64,000 nucleotides of DNA from Winogradskyella haliclonae (GCF_014635865.1 NZ_BMDQ01000001.1:806001-870000), one strand, 5' to 3'; counted from the stretch's first letter, positions 34,314 to 43,721 are shown. Notes: a model not told the origin generated them from the sequence alone. Made by a program: numbers and translations.

Positions 34314-35771
34314 TTATTTAAGTTGAAATTCTGGGATTTTTATAAGATGCAATAACAAAAGAATAACTTGAAAAGGAGCGGAGTCCCAATCTAAGTTCCA
34401 AATGCTATCTTCGTAGTAATTTTCTGGGACGTCATGTTTAAAGATGTCAGTAGCAGTCTGATAATCCTCAGTAGTATGAAGATTTAGAGGCATAAATCTG
34501 TCAATAATACTTTTTGCAATTATATATGGGTCATTACTGTTATCGGAACTTATTTTTGCAAATGTTCTTAACTCTTCAGTATAGTTTTCCCAAGTATGCC
34601 ATACAACCCATTCCAAAATTCGCCAACGGCCAGTTAATGTACTAGAGTTAATCCAGTCTTTGTCGCCTTGCCATCCTGCAACATCAATGGGCTCAAACAT
34701 GGTTTGGCCTAGTGTTGAGGTAAACCATTGAAAACCTTCAAAATAATCAGGTTGAATACTAAATCTTGTGATATTTAAGTACGACATAAACATATCGTAA
34801 GGACTTTTAATCTGAACTCCAATAGATTTTGAATCAAAAAAATGGTCGCTCTTAAATAGAGATTTTAAAACATTAGAAATATTAAAGTCAATTTCAAAAA
34901 TATTAGCCATTTCAGATATTATATCTTCATTAGGTGTTGGACTGACAAAATAAGTATATAGCTTGCGGCATATGTGCGTTGCTATTAATGGACTTTTTTC
35001 TTCAAATAGAATGCGTATCACATCATCATAACCCCAATTTCCTTCTTGAGTAAATATAGTTTTAACAGAATCGTCAAACTTATTAGGGTTAAATGTAATT
35101 GGAGCTGTCCAATGTTCTCTATCGTTATAGCCTGTTAATGCTTTTGCAGTTTCGGTAATATCTGTTTGTGTATAACCGTTATCGGCACCTAAGGTAAATA
35201 ATTCGTAAAGCTCACGTGCATAATTTTCATTAGGGTTGTTTTTTCTGTTTTGATAACCATTTAAATACAATAGCATTGCACTTGTTAAACCCACATCGTT
35301 AGTAAAATCTTTAAAATTCCCAAGAGCATGTTGCTCTAAAGTGGCATAATACTCATAAAGATGGTTACTCGTGTAATAATCTTCTAGCCGAGTTACAAAA
35401 TGGTTACTCCAAAACATCATCATCCTAGCTTTTAAACCTGTGGAGAGCATCAAATTTTTTAAGACTATTCTTAATTCTTGATGATTAGCTTGAGTTTCAT
35501 CATCAAAATCAAGCCCCATATTTTGATAATCAAAATATGTAAAATCAGCCCAAGGCGGTGTTGGTAATGCAGGCGCGTCTTTAGACTCATCAACTAGTTG
35601 ATCTATTAATTCATTTGGAGAAATCAATAATCCGTTGTCTATATCTGATTTAGATGCGTCATAGCCAAGGCGTCTGTATACATGCCTTACGCGTTCTTTA
35701 TTCCAAGGGTTTTCAGTGGAAGGAACGTAAGGTTGTAATGAACTTGTGATACATGAAGTAATAACAGCCAT
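34314..35771 (-). CDS. DUF1800 protein
   Basis: 485 residues of the DUF1800 family: WNKERVRHVYRRLGYDASKSDID at the start, WSNHFVTRLEDYY, NPNENYARELYELFTLG with AYTQTDITETAKALTGY-like segment (NGYTQTDITETAKALTGYND), and WQGDKDWINSSTLTGRWRILE. No catalytic function is established. It is the first gene of the DUF1800-DUF1501 pair. The N-terminus AVITSCITSS may contain a lipobox. Confidence 0.85.
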   Translation of the reverse strand: MAVITSCITSSLQPYVPSTENPWNKERVRHVYRRLGYDASKSDIDNGLLISPNELIDQLVDESKDAPALPTPPWADFTYFDYQNMGLDFDDETQANHQELRIVLKNLMLSTGLKARMMMFWSNHFVTRLEDYYTSNHLYEYYATLEQHALGNFKDFTNDVGLTSAMLLYLNGYQNRKNNPNENYARELYELFTLGADNGYTQTDITETAKALTGYNDREHWTAPITFNPNKFDDSVKTIFTQEGNWGYDDVIRILFEEKSPLIATHICRKLYTYFVSPTPNEDIISEMANIFEIDFNISNVLKSLFKSDHFFDSKSIGVQIKSPYDMFMSYLNITRFSIQPDYFEGFQWFTSTLGQTMFEPIDVAGWQGDKDWINSSTLTGRWRILEWVVWHTWENYTEELRTFAKISSDNSNDPYIIAKSIIDRFMPLNLHTTEDYQTATDIFKHDVPENYYEDSIWNLDWDSAPFQVILLLLHLIKIPEFQLK

Positions 35772-35930
35772 AAGTAGATTTTTTAATTAAGAAATAATTT
35801 GGGATACATAATATATTGATTATCTACGTATTATGCAGGGGCTTTAGATGTTTTTCGTTAAAATAATATTAAATTTAACTTTTAGAGGTCTTACTAATTA
35901 TACTTTATATATTTACGCAAAGCACTTTTT

Positions 35931-36938
35931 ATGATTTTGAAAAGCAAACACATTCCTCTACTTTTTTTACTTTTTGCAGGTCTGATTAATTATGCTCAAA
36001 ACTCAACAAAACAAAATTCTGAAATGATCCAACCTCCATATTTAAAAGCAGGTGATACAGTAGCTATAGTAGCGCCTTCAGGAATATTAAAAAACAGAGA
36101 AGGCGAAGTACAACAAGCTGTTTTATTATTAAAAAAATGGGGTTTACATGCTGTAGTAGGCAAACATGTGTTTAGTAAGGCTGACCATTTTGCTGGAACT
36201 GATGAGCAAAGATGTGAGGATTTTCAAAACGCATTAGACGACCCTAAAATAAGTGCTATTTGGTGTGCGAGAGGTGGTTACGGAACTGTAAGAATTTTAG
36301 ACAAACTTGATTTTACTAAATTTAAAAAAAAGCCAAAATGGCTGATTGGCTATTCGGATATCACGGCATTGCATAACCAATTTCATAATCAAGGATTTCA
36401 ATCGATACATGCATTGATGTGCGTAAGCTTAACCAAGGATTTGGATGATATTCGAGAAACATTAAATACTTTTAAATCTACAATTTTCGGTAACCCAGTT
36501 GATTACACATTAGAAGGTTCTAAGTACAATAAGGTTGGTAATACATCTGGGCAATTAGTTGGTGGAAATTTAACAATGTTGCATACCATGCTAGGTTCTG
36601 AAACTAGTATTGATACCTCTGGTAAGATTTTGTTTATTGAGGAAATAGGTGAGTATAAATACCATATAGACCGTATGCTACAAAGCTTAAAACGTGCAGG
36701 ATATTTTAAAGACTGTAAAGGTCTTGTTGTTGGCGATATGTCCAAAATGCGAAAAAACACTACACTTTGGGGAAGTTCTGTTGAGCAATTGGTTTTAGAT
36801 GCTTTAGCGGAATATGATTTTCCGATTGCGTTTAATATGCCAGCTGGTCATGAAAAAGACAATAGAGCTATGGTTTTTGGTAAAACAATTGAGTTAGAAG
36901 TAACAAAAGAAAAGTCTTCAGTTACTTATAAAAATTAG
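35931..36938 (+). CDS. LD-carboxypeptidase (peptidase S66)
   Basis: 335 residues with a signal peptide (LLFAGLINYAQ). The S66 domain starts at MIQPPYLKAGDTVAIVAPSG. The Ser nucleophile is in LIGYSDITALHN, the Glu in FIEEIGEYKYHIDRML, and the His in MPAGHEKDNRAMVFG. These enzymes cut the L-D bond of tetrapeptide stems during murein recycling or remodelling. The signal peptide suggests a periplasmic site, unlike the cytoplasmic LdcA of E. coli. The gene stands alone between minus-strand genes. Confidence 0.92.
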   Translation: MILKSKHIPLLFLLFAGLINYAQNSTKQNSEMIQPPYLKAGDTVAIVAPSGILKNREGEVQQAVLLLKKWGLHAVVGKHVFSKADHFAGTDEQRCEDFQNALDDPKISAIWCARGGYGTVRILDKLDFTKFKKKPKWLIGYSDITALHNQFHNQGFQSIHALMCVSLTKDLDDIRETLNTFKSTIFGNPVDYTLEGSKYNKVGNTSGQLVGGNLTMLHTMLGSETSIDTSGKILFIEEIGEYKYHIDRMLQSLKRAGYFKDCKGLVVGDMSKMRKNTTLWGSSVEQLVLDALAEYDFPIAFNMPAGHEKDNRAMVFGKTIELEVTKEKSSVTYKN

Positions 36939-36971
36939 AATTAAAAAAACGCACTCATTCTTCTCAAATAA

Positions 36972-37550
36972 TTAGTCCTCACAAACCTCATCACTAAGTT
37001 TTACGTCATTAAACGTATCCCAAACCTTATGATTAAAAGGTTGTAATGAAAACCTAAATAAAACAGTGGTTGTGTTTAGCGTATTACAATAATAGGCTTT
37101 TACTGTGCAATTAAGGGTAATATGGGCTTTGGTATGAAACCTATCGTAAGTTTTTATTACCCCGGTAAAACTAGACTCTTGACCTTTAGTTTTACTGAAA
37201 GATATTACTGCTCCAGAGATGTTCTGTTTAGCGTTATCATTAGGTAGCATCAAGCCATCAAAATAAGCTTTTAGATGTGTCGTTAAATTTTCTTCGGTTT
37301 GTTTTTGTATGCCTTTTACATGCCAAGCAAAAGTATAAGCCCAAAACTCGGGACTTTCTTTTTTTGACCAACCATTGGCAAATCTAATGTCTTCAAAACC
37401 TTCGTAATTGATTTCTTTAGCAAATCCTAAAGGCATTTTAATAAGCTCTTTTTTCCAAGTGCTATCTGCTTCTAATATGCCTATATGTTCTTCTTGACTG
37501 TGTAGTCCTGCAAATAGTAGGATGGCAATAATTGATATGATTTTTTTCAT
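36972..37550 (-). CDS. Secreted hypothetical protein
   Basis: 192 residues with a signal peptide (LFAGLHSQ). The body has DSTWKKELIKMPLGFAKEIN, WAYTFAWHVKGIQKQTEENL and FTGVIKTYDRFHTKAHITLNCTV, looking like a compact alpha/beta domain. No family name is certain. It is the second gene of an operon with YceI: the gap is five bases, so it is co-transcribed and may assist the YceI protein. A C-terminal VCED and a second Cys (YYCNTLN) may form a disulfide. Confidence 0.7.
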   Translation of the reverse strand: MKKIISIIAILLFAGLHSQEEHIGILEADSTWKKELIKMPLGFAKEINYEGFEDIRFANGWSKKESPEFWAYTFAWHVKGIQKQTEENLTTHLKAYFDGLMLPNDNAKQNISGAVISFSKTKGQESSFTGVIKTYDRFHTKAHITLNCTVKAYYCNTLNTTTVLFRFSLQPFNHKVWDTFNDVKLSDEVCED

Positions 37551-37555
37551 AATTT

Positions 37556-38152
37556 TTACAAACTCAGTTTTACTTCAAAACCTATAGCATCAGAGATAAG
37601 ACCATCTTTTAGTTTGCCTTCAATCTCTTTAGAGTTGTAAGTAATACCCCAAAGTGTGCGGTCTATTTTAAATCGTGTGGTCATCTCTTTTTTCTGGTAA
37701 TCAACTTCGGCCCGAAAATTTATTGGTAAGGTAACATCTTTTATGGTAAGATTTGCATAAATCTTCATTTGTGTATGGTTGTGATACGTTACACTAGTAA
37801 TTGCTAATTTTGCTGTTGGATATTTTTTTACATCGAAAAAATCCGGGTCTTTTAAATGATTAACTAAGCCAGAGTCTTTATCGACTTTATTATTATCAGT
37901 ACATACAATACTGTTCATGTCAATAATAAACTCACCTCCAGATATGAGGTCATTTTTCTTTAAGAAATACCCCTCTTTAAAATCAATAATACCTTTGTGA
38001 CCACCAAAATAGAAAGCATATTCGCCAGACCATTTGATTTCACTCTTAGAAGTATTAATGTCAAGTTTTTCTATTGAGTTAGAAGCCGTATTCTGAGCAT
38101 AAGTAAAAGCTGTAAAAAGTATAATTGCGATAAATAATAGTCGTTTTTTCAT
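37556..38152 (-). CDS. YceI-family periplasmic protein (copy 3)
   Basis: 198 residues with a signal peptide (FTAFTYAQN). YceI features: SKSEIKWSGEYAFYFGGHKGI with the first strand, then DPDFFDVKKYPTAKLAITSV, KIYANLTIKDVTLPINFRAE and TRFKIDRTLWGITYNSK. Unlike the copies at 8190 and 10862 it has the common YceI pattern FFDVxxYPxA. It binds isoprenoid-like lipids. It is divergent from a membrane wHTH regulator, and the 120-base gap holds repeated TGTMAA sites. Confidence 0.9.
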   Translation of the reverse strand: MKKRLLFIAIILFTAFTYAQNTASNSIEKLDINTSKSEIKWSGEYAFYFGGHKGIIDFKEGYFLKKNDLISGGEFIIDMNSIVCTDNNKVDKDSGLVNHLKDPDFFDVKKYPTAKLAITSVTYHNHTQMKIYANLTIKDVTLPINFRAEVDYQKKEMTTRFKIDRTLWGITYNSKEIEGKLKDGLISDAIGFEVKLSL

Positions 38153-38201
38153 GATTTTGATTTTTTGTTTTGATAAAACTAGAGGTAGATAAAAACAAGA
38201 G

Positions 38202-38239
38202 TGTCAAAAAAATGTAAAAGAAGTGTCAACAGTTGTAAA
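38202..38239. promoter_or_regulatory. Four TGTMAA repeats, candidate operator of a wHTH regulator
   Basis: TGTCAA at 38202, TGTAAA at 38213, TGTCAA at 38224 and TGTAAA at 38234, spaced 11, 11 and 10 bp, all in the same orientation. The design recalls the 11-bp direct repeats bound by PhoB/OmpR-type wHTH proteins. They lie between divergent genes (YceI start 38152, regulator start 38273), within 35 bases of the regulator ATG, so autoregulation or repression is plausible. Confidence 0.5.
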
Positions 38240-38272
38240 AAGTCATGAAATTGTATGTTATTTACAGTAATT

Positions 38273-39130
38273 ATGAAGAAATACTCAATTTACTTAAGCT
38301 CTATCTTTTTGTTTTTTGTCTTAACGTTTTCTTGTTCACATGATGAAAATGATGAATTTTCAGAGCGCGTTAAAATTTCTTTTCGAGAAGTTGGAAATCA
38401 GTTACTACTATCTCATCAAGATTCTACATCTTTGATTTTACCCATCATTGCGCTAAAGCCATCTAAATATAGATTGTCTTTTGAAGAAGAACTATCTTTC
38501 GAGCCTTCCAGGCTTGTTTCGCTTATACAAACTAATTTTGAGAAGGCAAATTTGCCTGAGCATTACCTAGTTGAAGTTATTCAGTGTATAGATGATGAGG
38601 TTGCTTATAGCTATGAGATGAGCATCGATGAAGAAAGCACCATTATCCCTTGTATGAGTAGAAATTTACCTTTGGGTTGTTACCATATTGAAGTGCGATT
38701 TACAAGAAGAGTAGCCTCATTGATGAATAGAAAGACAATATTGTATGGTAGTACTTTAATTACTTTTTTAGTATTACTGTTTTTGATATATAAGAAGAAA
38801 CAAGCTATTAAAACTAAAAAGCAGAATAAAGACTATATTAAGATTGGAAGTTTTCAGTTTTATCAGAACCAAAATAAGTTAATTAAAGAAGCTGTTGAAA
38901 TTGCACTTTCAAAAAAAGAATGCGAGTTATTAGCCATCTTTGTTACCAACCCAAATCAAATTATTACAAGAGACGAACTAACAAAAAGAGTTTGGGAAGA
39001 TAATGGCGTTGTTGTTGGTAGAAGTTTGGATACCTTTATTTCAAAACTAAGAAAAAAGCTTTCGGCAGATAGATCTATTATTATTGAAAATGTTCATGGT
39101 GTAGGTTATAAACTTGTGTTAGTAAATTAA
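38273..39130 (+). CDS. Membrane-bound winged-helix (OmpR/ToxR-type) transcriptional regulator
   Basis: 285 residues from ATG at 38273, just before the signal/anchor helix (SIYLSSIFLFFVLTFSC); the ATG at 38255 is less likely. About 120 residues follow outside the membrane, then a transmembrane helix (residues about 160-178, TLITFLVLLFLIY). The cytoplasmic C-terminus is a trans_reg_C winged helix: LSKKECELLAIFVTNPNQII, then RDELTKRVWEDNGVVVGRSL and IIENVHGVGYKL. It is a one-component membrane sensor-regulator with no phosphoacceptor. Divergent YceI genes are the probable targets. The HEAT protein gene starts four bases after its stop. Confidence 0.88.
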   Translation: MKKYSIYLSSIFLFFVLTFSCSHDENDEFSERVKISFREVGNQLLLSHQDSTSLILPIIALKPSKYRLSFEEELSFEPSRLVSLIQTNFEKANLPEHYLVEVIQCIDDEVAYSYEMSIDEESTIIPCMSRNLPLGCYHIEVRFTRRVASLMNRKTILYGSTLITFLVLLFLIYKKKQAIKTKKQNKDYIKIGSFQFYQNQNKLIKEAVEIALSKKECELLAIFVTNPNQIITRDELTKRVWEDNGVVVGRSLDTFISKLRKKLSADRSIIIENVHGVGYKLVLVN

Positions 39131-39134
39131 TTAT

Positions 39135-39899
39135 ATGAGATTTTACGATTTATCCAAAGAGGAGAGAAGTTTACTTGTAGAAGGCATCAATCGAGAGATT
39201 GAAAATGATTTAAAACACAATAATTCCTTATCAATTCTTAAATACTTTTCTGATGATGATACTTATATTCGTAAAACAGGGTATTTAGCTATCGGAAAAA
39301 TTTTCTACGCACAACCCAAATTACAATCAAGTATTTTTCACCTATTAAATGAATTAGTAAAGCATGAAGACGAATTAATTCGTCAAACCATTATTAATGC
39401 TGCAGGTGAGATTGGGAAATTTCATTTTGATAAGATTGAGCATATAATGGATATAGGTTTATTTGATGCGCACCACAGAGTGCGTAATGCAGTTATTGGA
39501 TCTATTAAGAAAATGGGAGAGCGAAATCCTGAACCTGTTTTGGCTTGGGCTAAAATGTATCTAAAACATCCTGACAAAGAAATACGACGAGAGATTTGTC
39601 ATGGTATTGAATTGAGAGGGCGAACACACCCACAAGATATTCTACCGTTATTAAAAACTTTAGAGTTTGATGAAACCAAACGTGTATCAGACACCTTAAT
39701 CCATGTATTAGGGCAAATAGCTTACAAGAAAGGCTGTTTAAAAACAGTTGTTGCACATCTCAATACATGGAAAAACAAAGGCCTTGTTGAAAAGGCCTTG
39801 GATGAAATTGTAGATGTACACAATCGTTACAAAAAGTTTGCGGTATTAACCCAACAAGAAGCTATTGATTATATAGATGCTAATTATAAGTCTCATTAA
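39135..39899 (+). CDS. HEAT-repeat protein
   Basis: 254 residues built of HEAT-type helical pairs: YIRKTGYLAIGKIFYAQPKL, LIRQTIINAAGEIGKFHFDK, RVRNAVIGSIKKMGERNPEP and EIRREICHGIELRGRTHPQD. It has no signal peptide, so it acts in the cytoplasm. It starts four bases after the regulator stop, suggesting co-transcription. Fold and length also resemble the DNA alkylation repair (AlkD/AlkC) group, but no catalytic residue of that group can be confirmed. Its end overlaps the serine hydrolase end by 20 bases. Confidence 0.75.
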   Translation: MRFYDLSKEERSLLVEGINREIENDLKHNNSLSILKYFSDDDTYIRKTGYLAIGKIFYAQPKLQSSIFHLLNELVKHEDELIRQTIINAAGEIGKFHFDKIEHIMDIGLFDAHHRVRNAVIGSIKKMGERNPEPVLAWAKMYLKHPDKEIRREICHGIELRGRTHPQDILPLLKTLEFDETKRVSDTLIHVLGQIAYKKGCLKTVVAHLNTWKNKGLVEKALDEIVDVHNRYKKFAVLTQQEAIDYIDANYKSH

Positions 39900-42000
39900 T
39901 CTCTTCTAAAATTTCGTTTGATAATTCTTTTCCGTTTTTATCAATATATACATACCATACATTGGTAGTACATGTTCTATTAAACACATCTGTATTAGAA
40001 GAGCATTTTTGAATAGTGCCCTTTACTATGTAACCAGAATCAGTCTTCTCGGCAGAGTATCCATACTCATTATAAAAATCGCCATAGGAGTTTTGCCATA
40101 TTTTATTACCTTTTTTATCAGTCTTCACAACAAACATGTCATAGTTGCCTTTGCCATAAGAACTTGTAGAGCCAATGATTAAATAGCCATCATCTGTTGC
40201 TAAAATAGAACTTGCCTTGTCATAACTTTTACCACCAAATTGTTGTGACCATATCTCGTTCCCATTGGCATAATTTTTTGTGAGTAAAATTTGTGAGGAT
40301 TGGCCATCTCTTGAGCCTATTGTTGTGACATTAATAGACCCGTTTTCAGTTTTAATTTTTGGTTGAAATTTTAAATTCGTTTTTTTGATGAATTTATTAT
40401 TTAGAACGCGATTGGTCGTGAGAAGAATGTTAGTAACTCTGTCGAATTGGTCGCGCTCAATTTTGAGAATATAATCAAAGACTAAAAGCTCATTAGGGTT
40501 TAATATTTCTACCTCATGTTTCTTTTTCCAACCATCAAGTGCAATAATGAGTTTATTATTTTTTAATGTAAGTGTAAAACTAACATCCAATTCTGTACTG
40601 TAATATTGCCCAACATAGCTTTCTAAATCCGCAAGTGTCACTTCTTGCTTAGGTATTTTGTTATAAACACTTGCTTTTCCAGATGGATAGAATAAGATTA
40701 ATTCGTTTTTATAAAAGCCTATTTTAGTTTTAGAGTTGTACGATATGCTGTATAGGTTTTGTGCTTCTTTTTTAAGCTCTATTGGGTTGTTATTGCCGTT
40801 TCTCCAAGTTAATTTGTTGTTTTTTCTTTCTATTCTAATCAAATAGTTTCCTGGTGAAAGGTATTGACCTAAAATTTTGGTTGTTGCAATAGTATTAGAG
40901 ACTTCTTTCAAACGTTTGTCGTAAGCAATAACTGCTTCTTTTTTTGGTAGCAGTAATTTTGCTATTTCATCTGCAATAGCACCACTCCATAAATTACTGT
41001 TATTACTCATTACAAAGACCGTTAGTTTTTCTTCAGGAAAGCGAATGGTTTGCGAATGGTAAGATCCTGTCCCACCAGAATGATGGACAGAGTTATAGTT
41101 TAGTCTTTCTCCTAGCTCAAGTCCAAAACCATAGGTCTTTATTTCACTATTAGGTATTGGGCTTTGACTCTCGATTAGTAATCGGTTATTATTAAACTTT
41201 GCATTTTGTATAGCCTGTTCAAAAATAAGTTGGTCTTTAAGTGAGGTAAACAAAAAACCATCGCCATATAAATTTGTTATCATAGGATATTGTTGCCAAA
41301 CACCATCACCCCAATCAGAATATGGTAAGGCTTGGTTTGGAATAACGGCCATATAGTTTTTGAGAAACATGGTATTCTTCATCCCAAGATTGTTAAAGAA
41401 TTTTTCTGAATAATCATGAAACTTTTCACCTGAAGCTACTTCAATAATTTTAGTTAGCAAGGTATATCCAGAATTACTGTACATGTATCTTGAGCCAGGC
41501 TCAAAGGCCAAATCTTCTTGTTTTTCTAATAGTTCAATGGCATTATCATTGTCTAGACCTTCACGTCTCCACCAAGGCTCTTGTTGTATACTCATTAAAT
41601 CGTAAAAGTCTCTAACACCACTTGTATGGTTAACTAAGTGTCTTATTTTAATTTTCTCTTTTATCTTTGGATAGAGATTAGGTAAGTATTTTCTAATATC
41701 ATCTTCTAAACTTAGCTTTTGCTCAAGAGATAAATTTAATATCATTAAGGCGGTAAACTGCTTTGCTGTAGATGCAATATTAGAGCGTGAACTGGCATCA
41801 ATTTTTGTATTGTGTTGTAGGCTAGCTAAACCTTTATAGTTTTCGTAAATGATTTCCCCGTCTTTTACAACACCTACAAATAACCCAGGATCATTGTCTG
41901 ATAGTTTAGAGTTAACAATAGAATCAATTTGCTTTATCTGTTGTTGAGCAACTAGTACAATTGAAATTAGTAAAGCGAATAGTGTAAGTAATTTTTTCAT
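39880..42000 (-). CDS. Serine hydrolase (beta-lactamase/DD-peptidase family) with C-terminal propeller-like repeats
   Basis: 706 residues from ATG at 42000, directly before the signal peptide; the ATG at 42030 adds ten residues. The hydrolase has the SxxK motif in ASTAKQFTALMI, the YxN motif in YSNSGYTLL and the third box HSGGTGSYHS. Two middle domains (about 370-580) are a beta-sandwich accessory. The C-terminal 130 residues have SSILATDDGYLIIGSTSSYG, with YDMFVVKTDKKGNKIWQNSYGD repeats like beta-propeller blades. It may act on peptidoglycan or other peptides. The 3' end overlaps the convergent HEAT gene. Confidence 0.85.
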   Translation of the reverse strand: MKKLLTLFALLISIVLVAQQQIKQIDSIVNSKLSDNDPGLFVGVVKDGEIIYENYKGLASLQHNTKIDASSRSNIASTAKQFTALMILNLSLEQKLSLEDDIRKYLPNLYPKIKEKIKIRHLVNHTSGVRDFYDLMSIQQEPWWRREGLDNDNAIELLEKQEDLAFEPGSRYMYSNSGYTLLTKIIEVASGEKFHDYSEKFFNNLGMKNTMFLKNYMAVIPNQALPYSDWGDGVWQQYPMITNLYGDGFLFTSLKDQLIFEQAIQNAKFNNNRLLIESQSPIPNSEIKTYGFGLELGERLNYNSVHHSGGTGSYHSQTIRFPEEKLTVFVMSNNSNLWSGAIADEIAKLLLPKKEAVIAYDKRLKEVSNTIATTKILGQYLSPGNYLIRIERKNNKLTWRNGNNNPIELKKEAQNLYSISYNSKTKIGFYKNELILFYPSGKASVYNKIPKQEVTLADLESYVGQYYSTELDVSFTLTLKNNKLIIALDGWKKKHEVEILNPNELLVFDYILKIERDQFDRVTNILLTTNRVLNNKFIKKTNLKFQPKIKTENGSINVTTIGSRDGQSSQILLTKNYANGNEIWSQQFGGKSYDKASSILATDDGYLIIGSTSSYGKGNYDMFVVKTDKKGNKIWQNSYGDFYNEYGYSAEKTDSGYIVKGTIQKCSSNTDVFNRTCTTNVWYVYIDKNGKELSNEILEEINETYN

Positions 42001-42071
42001 GACGTTATTTTGATTTGATACAAATGTCATGGTAAATAGTACGCTAAACGCTTCAAATCTTGATTTGAGAC

Positions 42072-43253
42072 CTATTCTTTTGTTAATTTTTCTAAATAAT
42101 CTTTTGGAGAAAGAGAGGTACTCTTTTTAAAAGCTCTATTAAATGTAGCTTTACTATTAAAACCACAATCTAAAGCAATCCCCAAAAGAGTAGTCGTATT
42201 TTGCTCACCATTTTCAAATTTTTCTTTTACAGATTCAATTCTATGATGATTTACAAAATCATTAAAATTCATATTAAAACCAGAATTTACAACAGAAGAT
42301 ATGGTCTTTGTAGTTGTATTTAATTCTTTAGCGACATCAGAAAGTGTTAAACGCGGATTTTCGAATAAGTGATTTTCTGTCATTAATTTAGAAAGCTTTT
42401 CTTTCCATATTGTATGGTCTTTTTCACTACCGTTTGTTGTAGTTTCATCTTTAAAAACTGAAACGTCATCTTCAAAGACATTAACCACTTTAAATTTTTC
42501 AACGGATAATGTCGTCTGTTTTATAATGTTACTGTAGCCAGTAACAGCGATATAATAAAACACAAATGAAAATGCAATATAGTGCCAAAACTGACTTCCA
42601 AACTCGCCCCATTCGGGATTAGTAATAAAAAATAACACTCGTAATATGAGAATACCCAAAAAGGCAATCATGAAGTTTCTAATCCATTTAAACAAAATAG
42701 AATCCGCATAACTCACTTTGTCAAAAAGCAATTTTTTATAATTTGAATAGTAGCGCAAACTCAAACCAAGATAGAATGCCATAGACACTAATCCTGTTGC
42801 TTGATACCAATTTGACATATCCTTGTCTCGATAGTCTGCATAGAAATAATACTCATCTAAAATCAATTTATCGGTAACAAAAACAATTAAGCTATATATG
42901 GCATATAATATGGCCGGTATAAAATGAATATAGTCTTTTTTAGCGAGTTTAAAACCTGAATTTAATTGACTTTTGGTGTAAAAATAGACAACAGGTCCAA
43001 TTAATAATACCTGCATAAATGGTATAAAAAATAGAATGTCTGCCGTAATTTTTTTAGAATACCAATTAGCATAACCTAACATATAAGGTGTGATATACAT
43101 GGCATACAAAAACAGTAATAAACTCAACCATTTACTTGCTTTATTATTGTGAACGATTCCTTTTCGTAAGGATAAAAACGAAAACACAATACCATGAAAA
43201 AAGAATATTAATAGTAATGAACTTTTTTGTCCAAAGCTAAAAGGGAAATCCAT
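42072..43253 (-). CDS. AraC-family regulator with seven-helix membrane domain
   Basis: 393 residues from ATG at 43253 (an ATG at 43286 is also in frame). The first 250 residues hold about seven hydrophobic helices, for example SSLLLIFFFHGIVFSFLSL, SLLLFLYAMYITPYM and FLGILILRVLFFI. The C-terminal AraC HTH follows: FENPRLTLSDVAKELNTTTK and LGIALDCGFNSKATFNRAFKKSTSLSPKDYLEKL. Membrane-linked AraC regulators of this kind are common in Bacteroidota. The serine hydrolase gene downstream on the same strand is a possible target. Confidence 0.88.
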   Translation of the reverse strand: MDFPFSFGQKSSLLLIFFFHGIVFSFLSLRKGIVHNNKASKWLSLLLFLYAMYITPYMLGYANWYSKKITADILFFIPFMQVLLIGPVVYFYTKSQLNSGFKLAKKDYIHFIPAILYAIYSLIVFVTDKLILDEYYFYADYRDKDMSNWYQATGLVSMAFYLGLSLRYYSNYKKLLFDKVSYADSILFKWIRNFMIAFLGILILRVLFFITNPEWGEFGSQFWHYIAFSFVFYYIAVTGYSNIIKQTTLSVEKFKVVNVFEDDVSVFKDETTTNGSEKDHTIWKEKLSKLMTENHLFENPRLTLSDVAKELNTTTKTISSVVNSGFNMNFNDFVNHHRIESVKEKFENGEQNTTTLLGIALDCGFNSKATFNRAFKKSTSLSPKDYLEKLTKE

Positions 43254-43318
43254 AGATGATTTAATAAATTGAATTGATTGACACAATAAATGTAATACTA
43301 TTTTTCTATTTTAGGGAT

Positions 43319-43678
43319 ATGGCGCAACATAATGAACTTGGCAAAAAAGGCGAACAATTAGCAGTAGATTTTCTTATTGAAAACAATTACGATATTGTTG
43401 CACAGAATTACCGTTTTGAAAAAGCTGAGGTAGATATTATCGCTCAAAAAGATGATATATTAGCTGTCGTTGAAGTTAAAACGCGCTCAACAACAGATTT
43501 TGGAAACCCTCAAGATTTTGTAAAACCTAAACAAATAAAGAATCTAGTCAAAGCAGTTGATGAATATGTCTCCGTTAATGATTTAGACGTTGAGGTGCGT
43601 TTTGATATTATAGCTATTGTAAAAGAAAAAGGAGCATTTAAGATTGAACATTTAGAAAATGCGTTTTACCATTTTTAA
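43319..43678 (+). CDS. YraN-family endonuclease-like protein (UPF0102)
   Basis: 119 residues from ATG at 43319, where AQHNELGKKGEQLAVDFL matches the usual family start; a further ATG at 43274 gives an atypical hydrophobic extension. The nuclease-like fold shows EVDIIAQKDDILAVVEVKTR (acidic residues and Lys), and FGNPQDFVKPKQIKNLVKA. It is believed to process DNA, possibly branched structures. It is divergent from the AraC gene and convergent with nadD. Confidence 0.9.
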   Translation: MAQHNELGKKGEQLAVDFLIENNYDIVAQNYRFEKAEVDIIAQKDDILAVVEVKTRSTTDFGNPQDFVKPKQIKNLVKAVDEYVSVNDLDVEVRFDIIAIVKEKGAFKIEHLENAFYHF

Positions 43679-43721
43679 AAACGTTTGTGTCATTCTAAAC
43701 GCCGTGAAGAAGCTCATCTAG

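Noticed and set aside
35825-35830. TACGTA upstream of the LD-carboxypeptidase gene as an array member
   Set aside because: No partner half-sites at the required spacing on either side. A single TACGTA is expected about once per 3 kb at this base composition.
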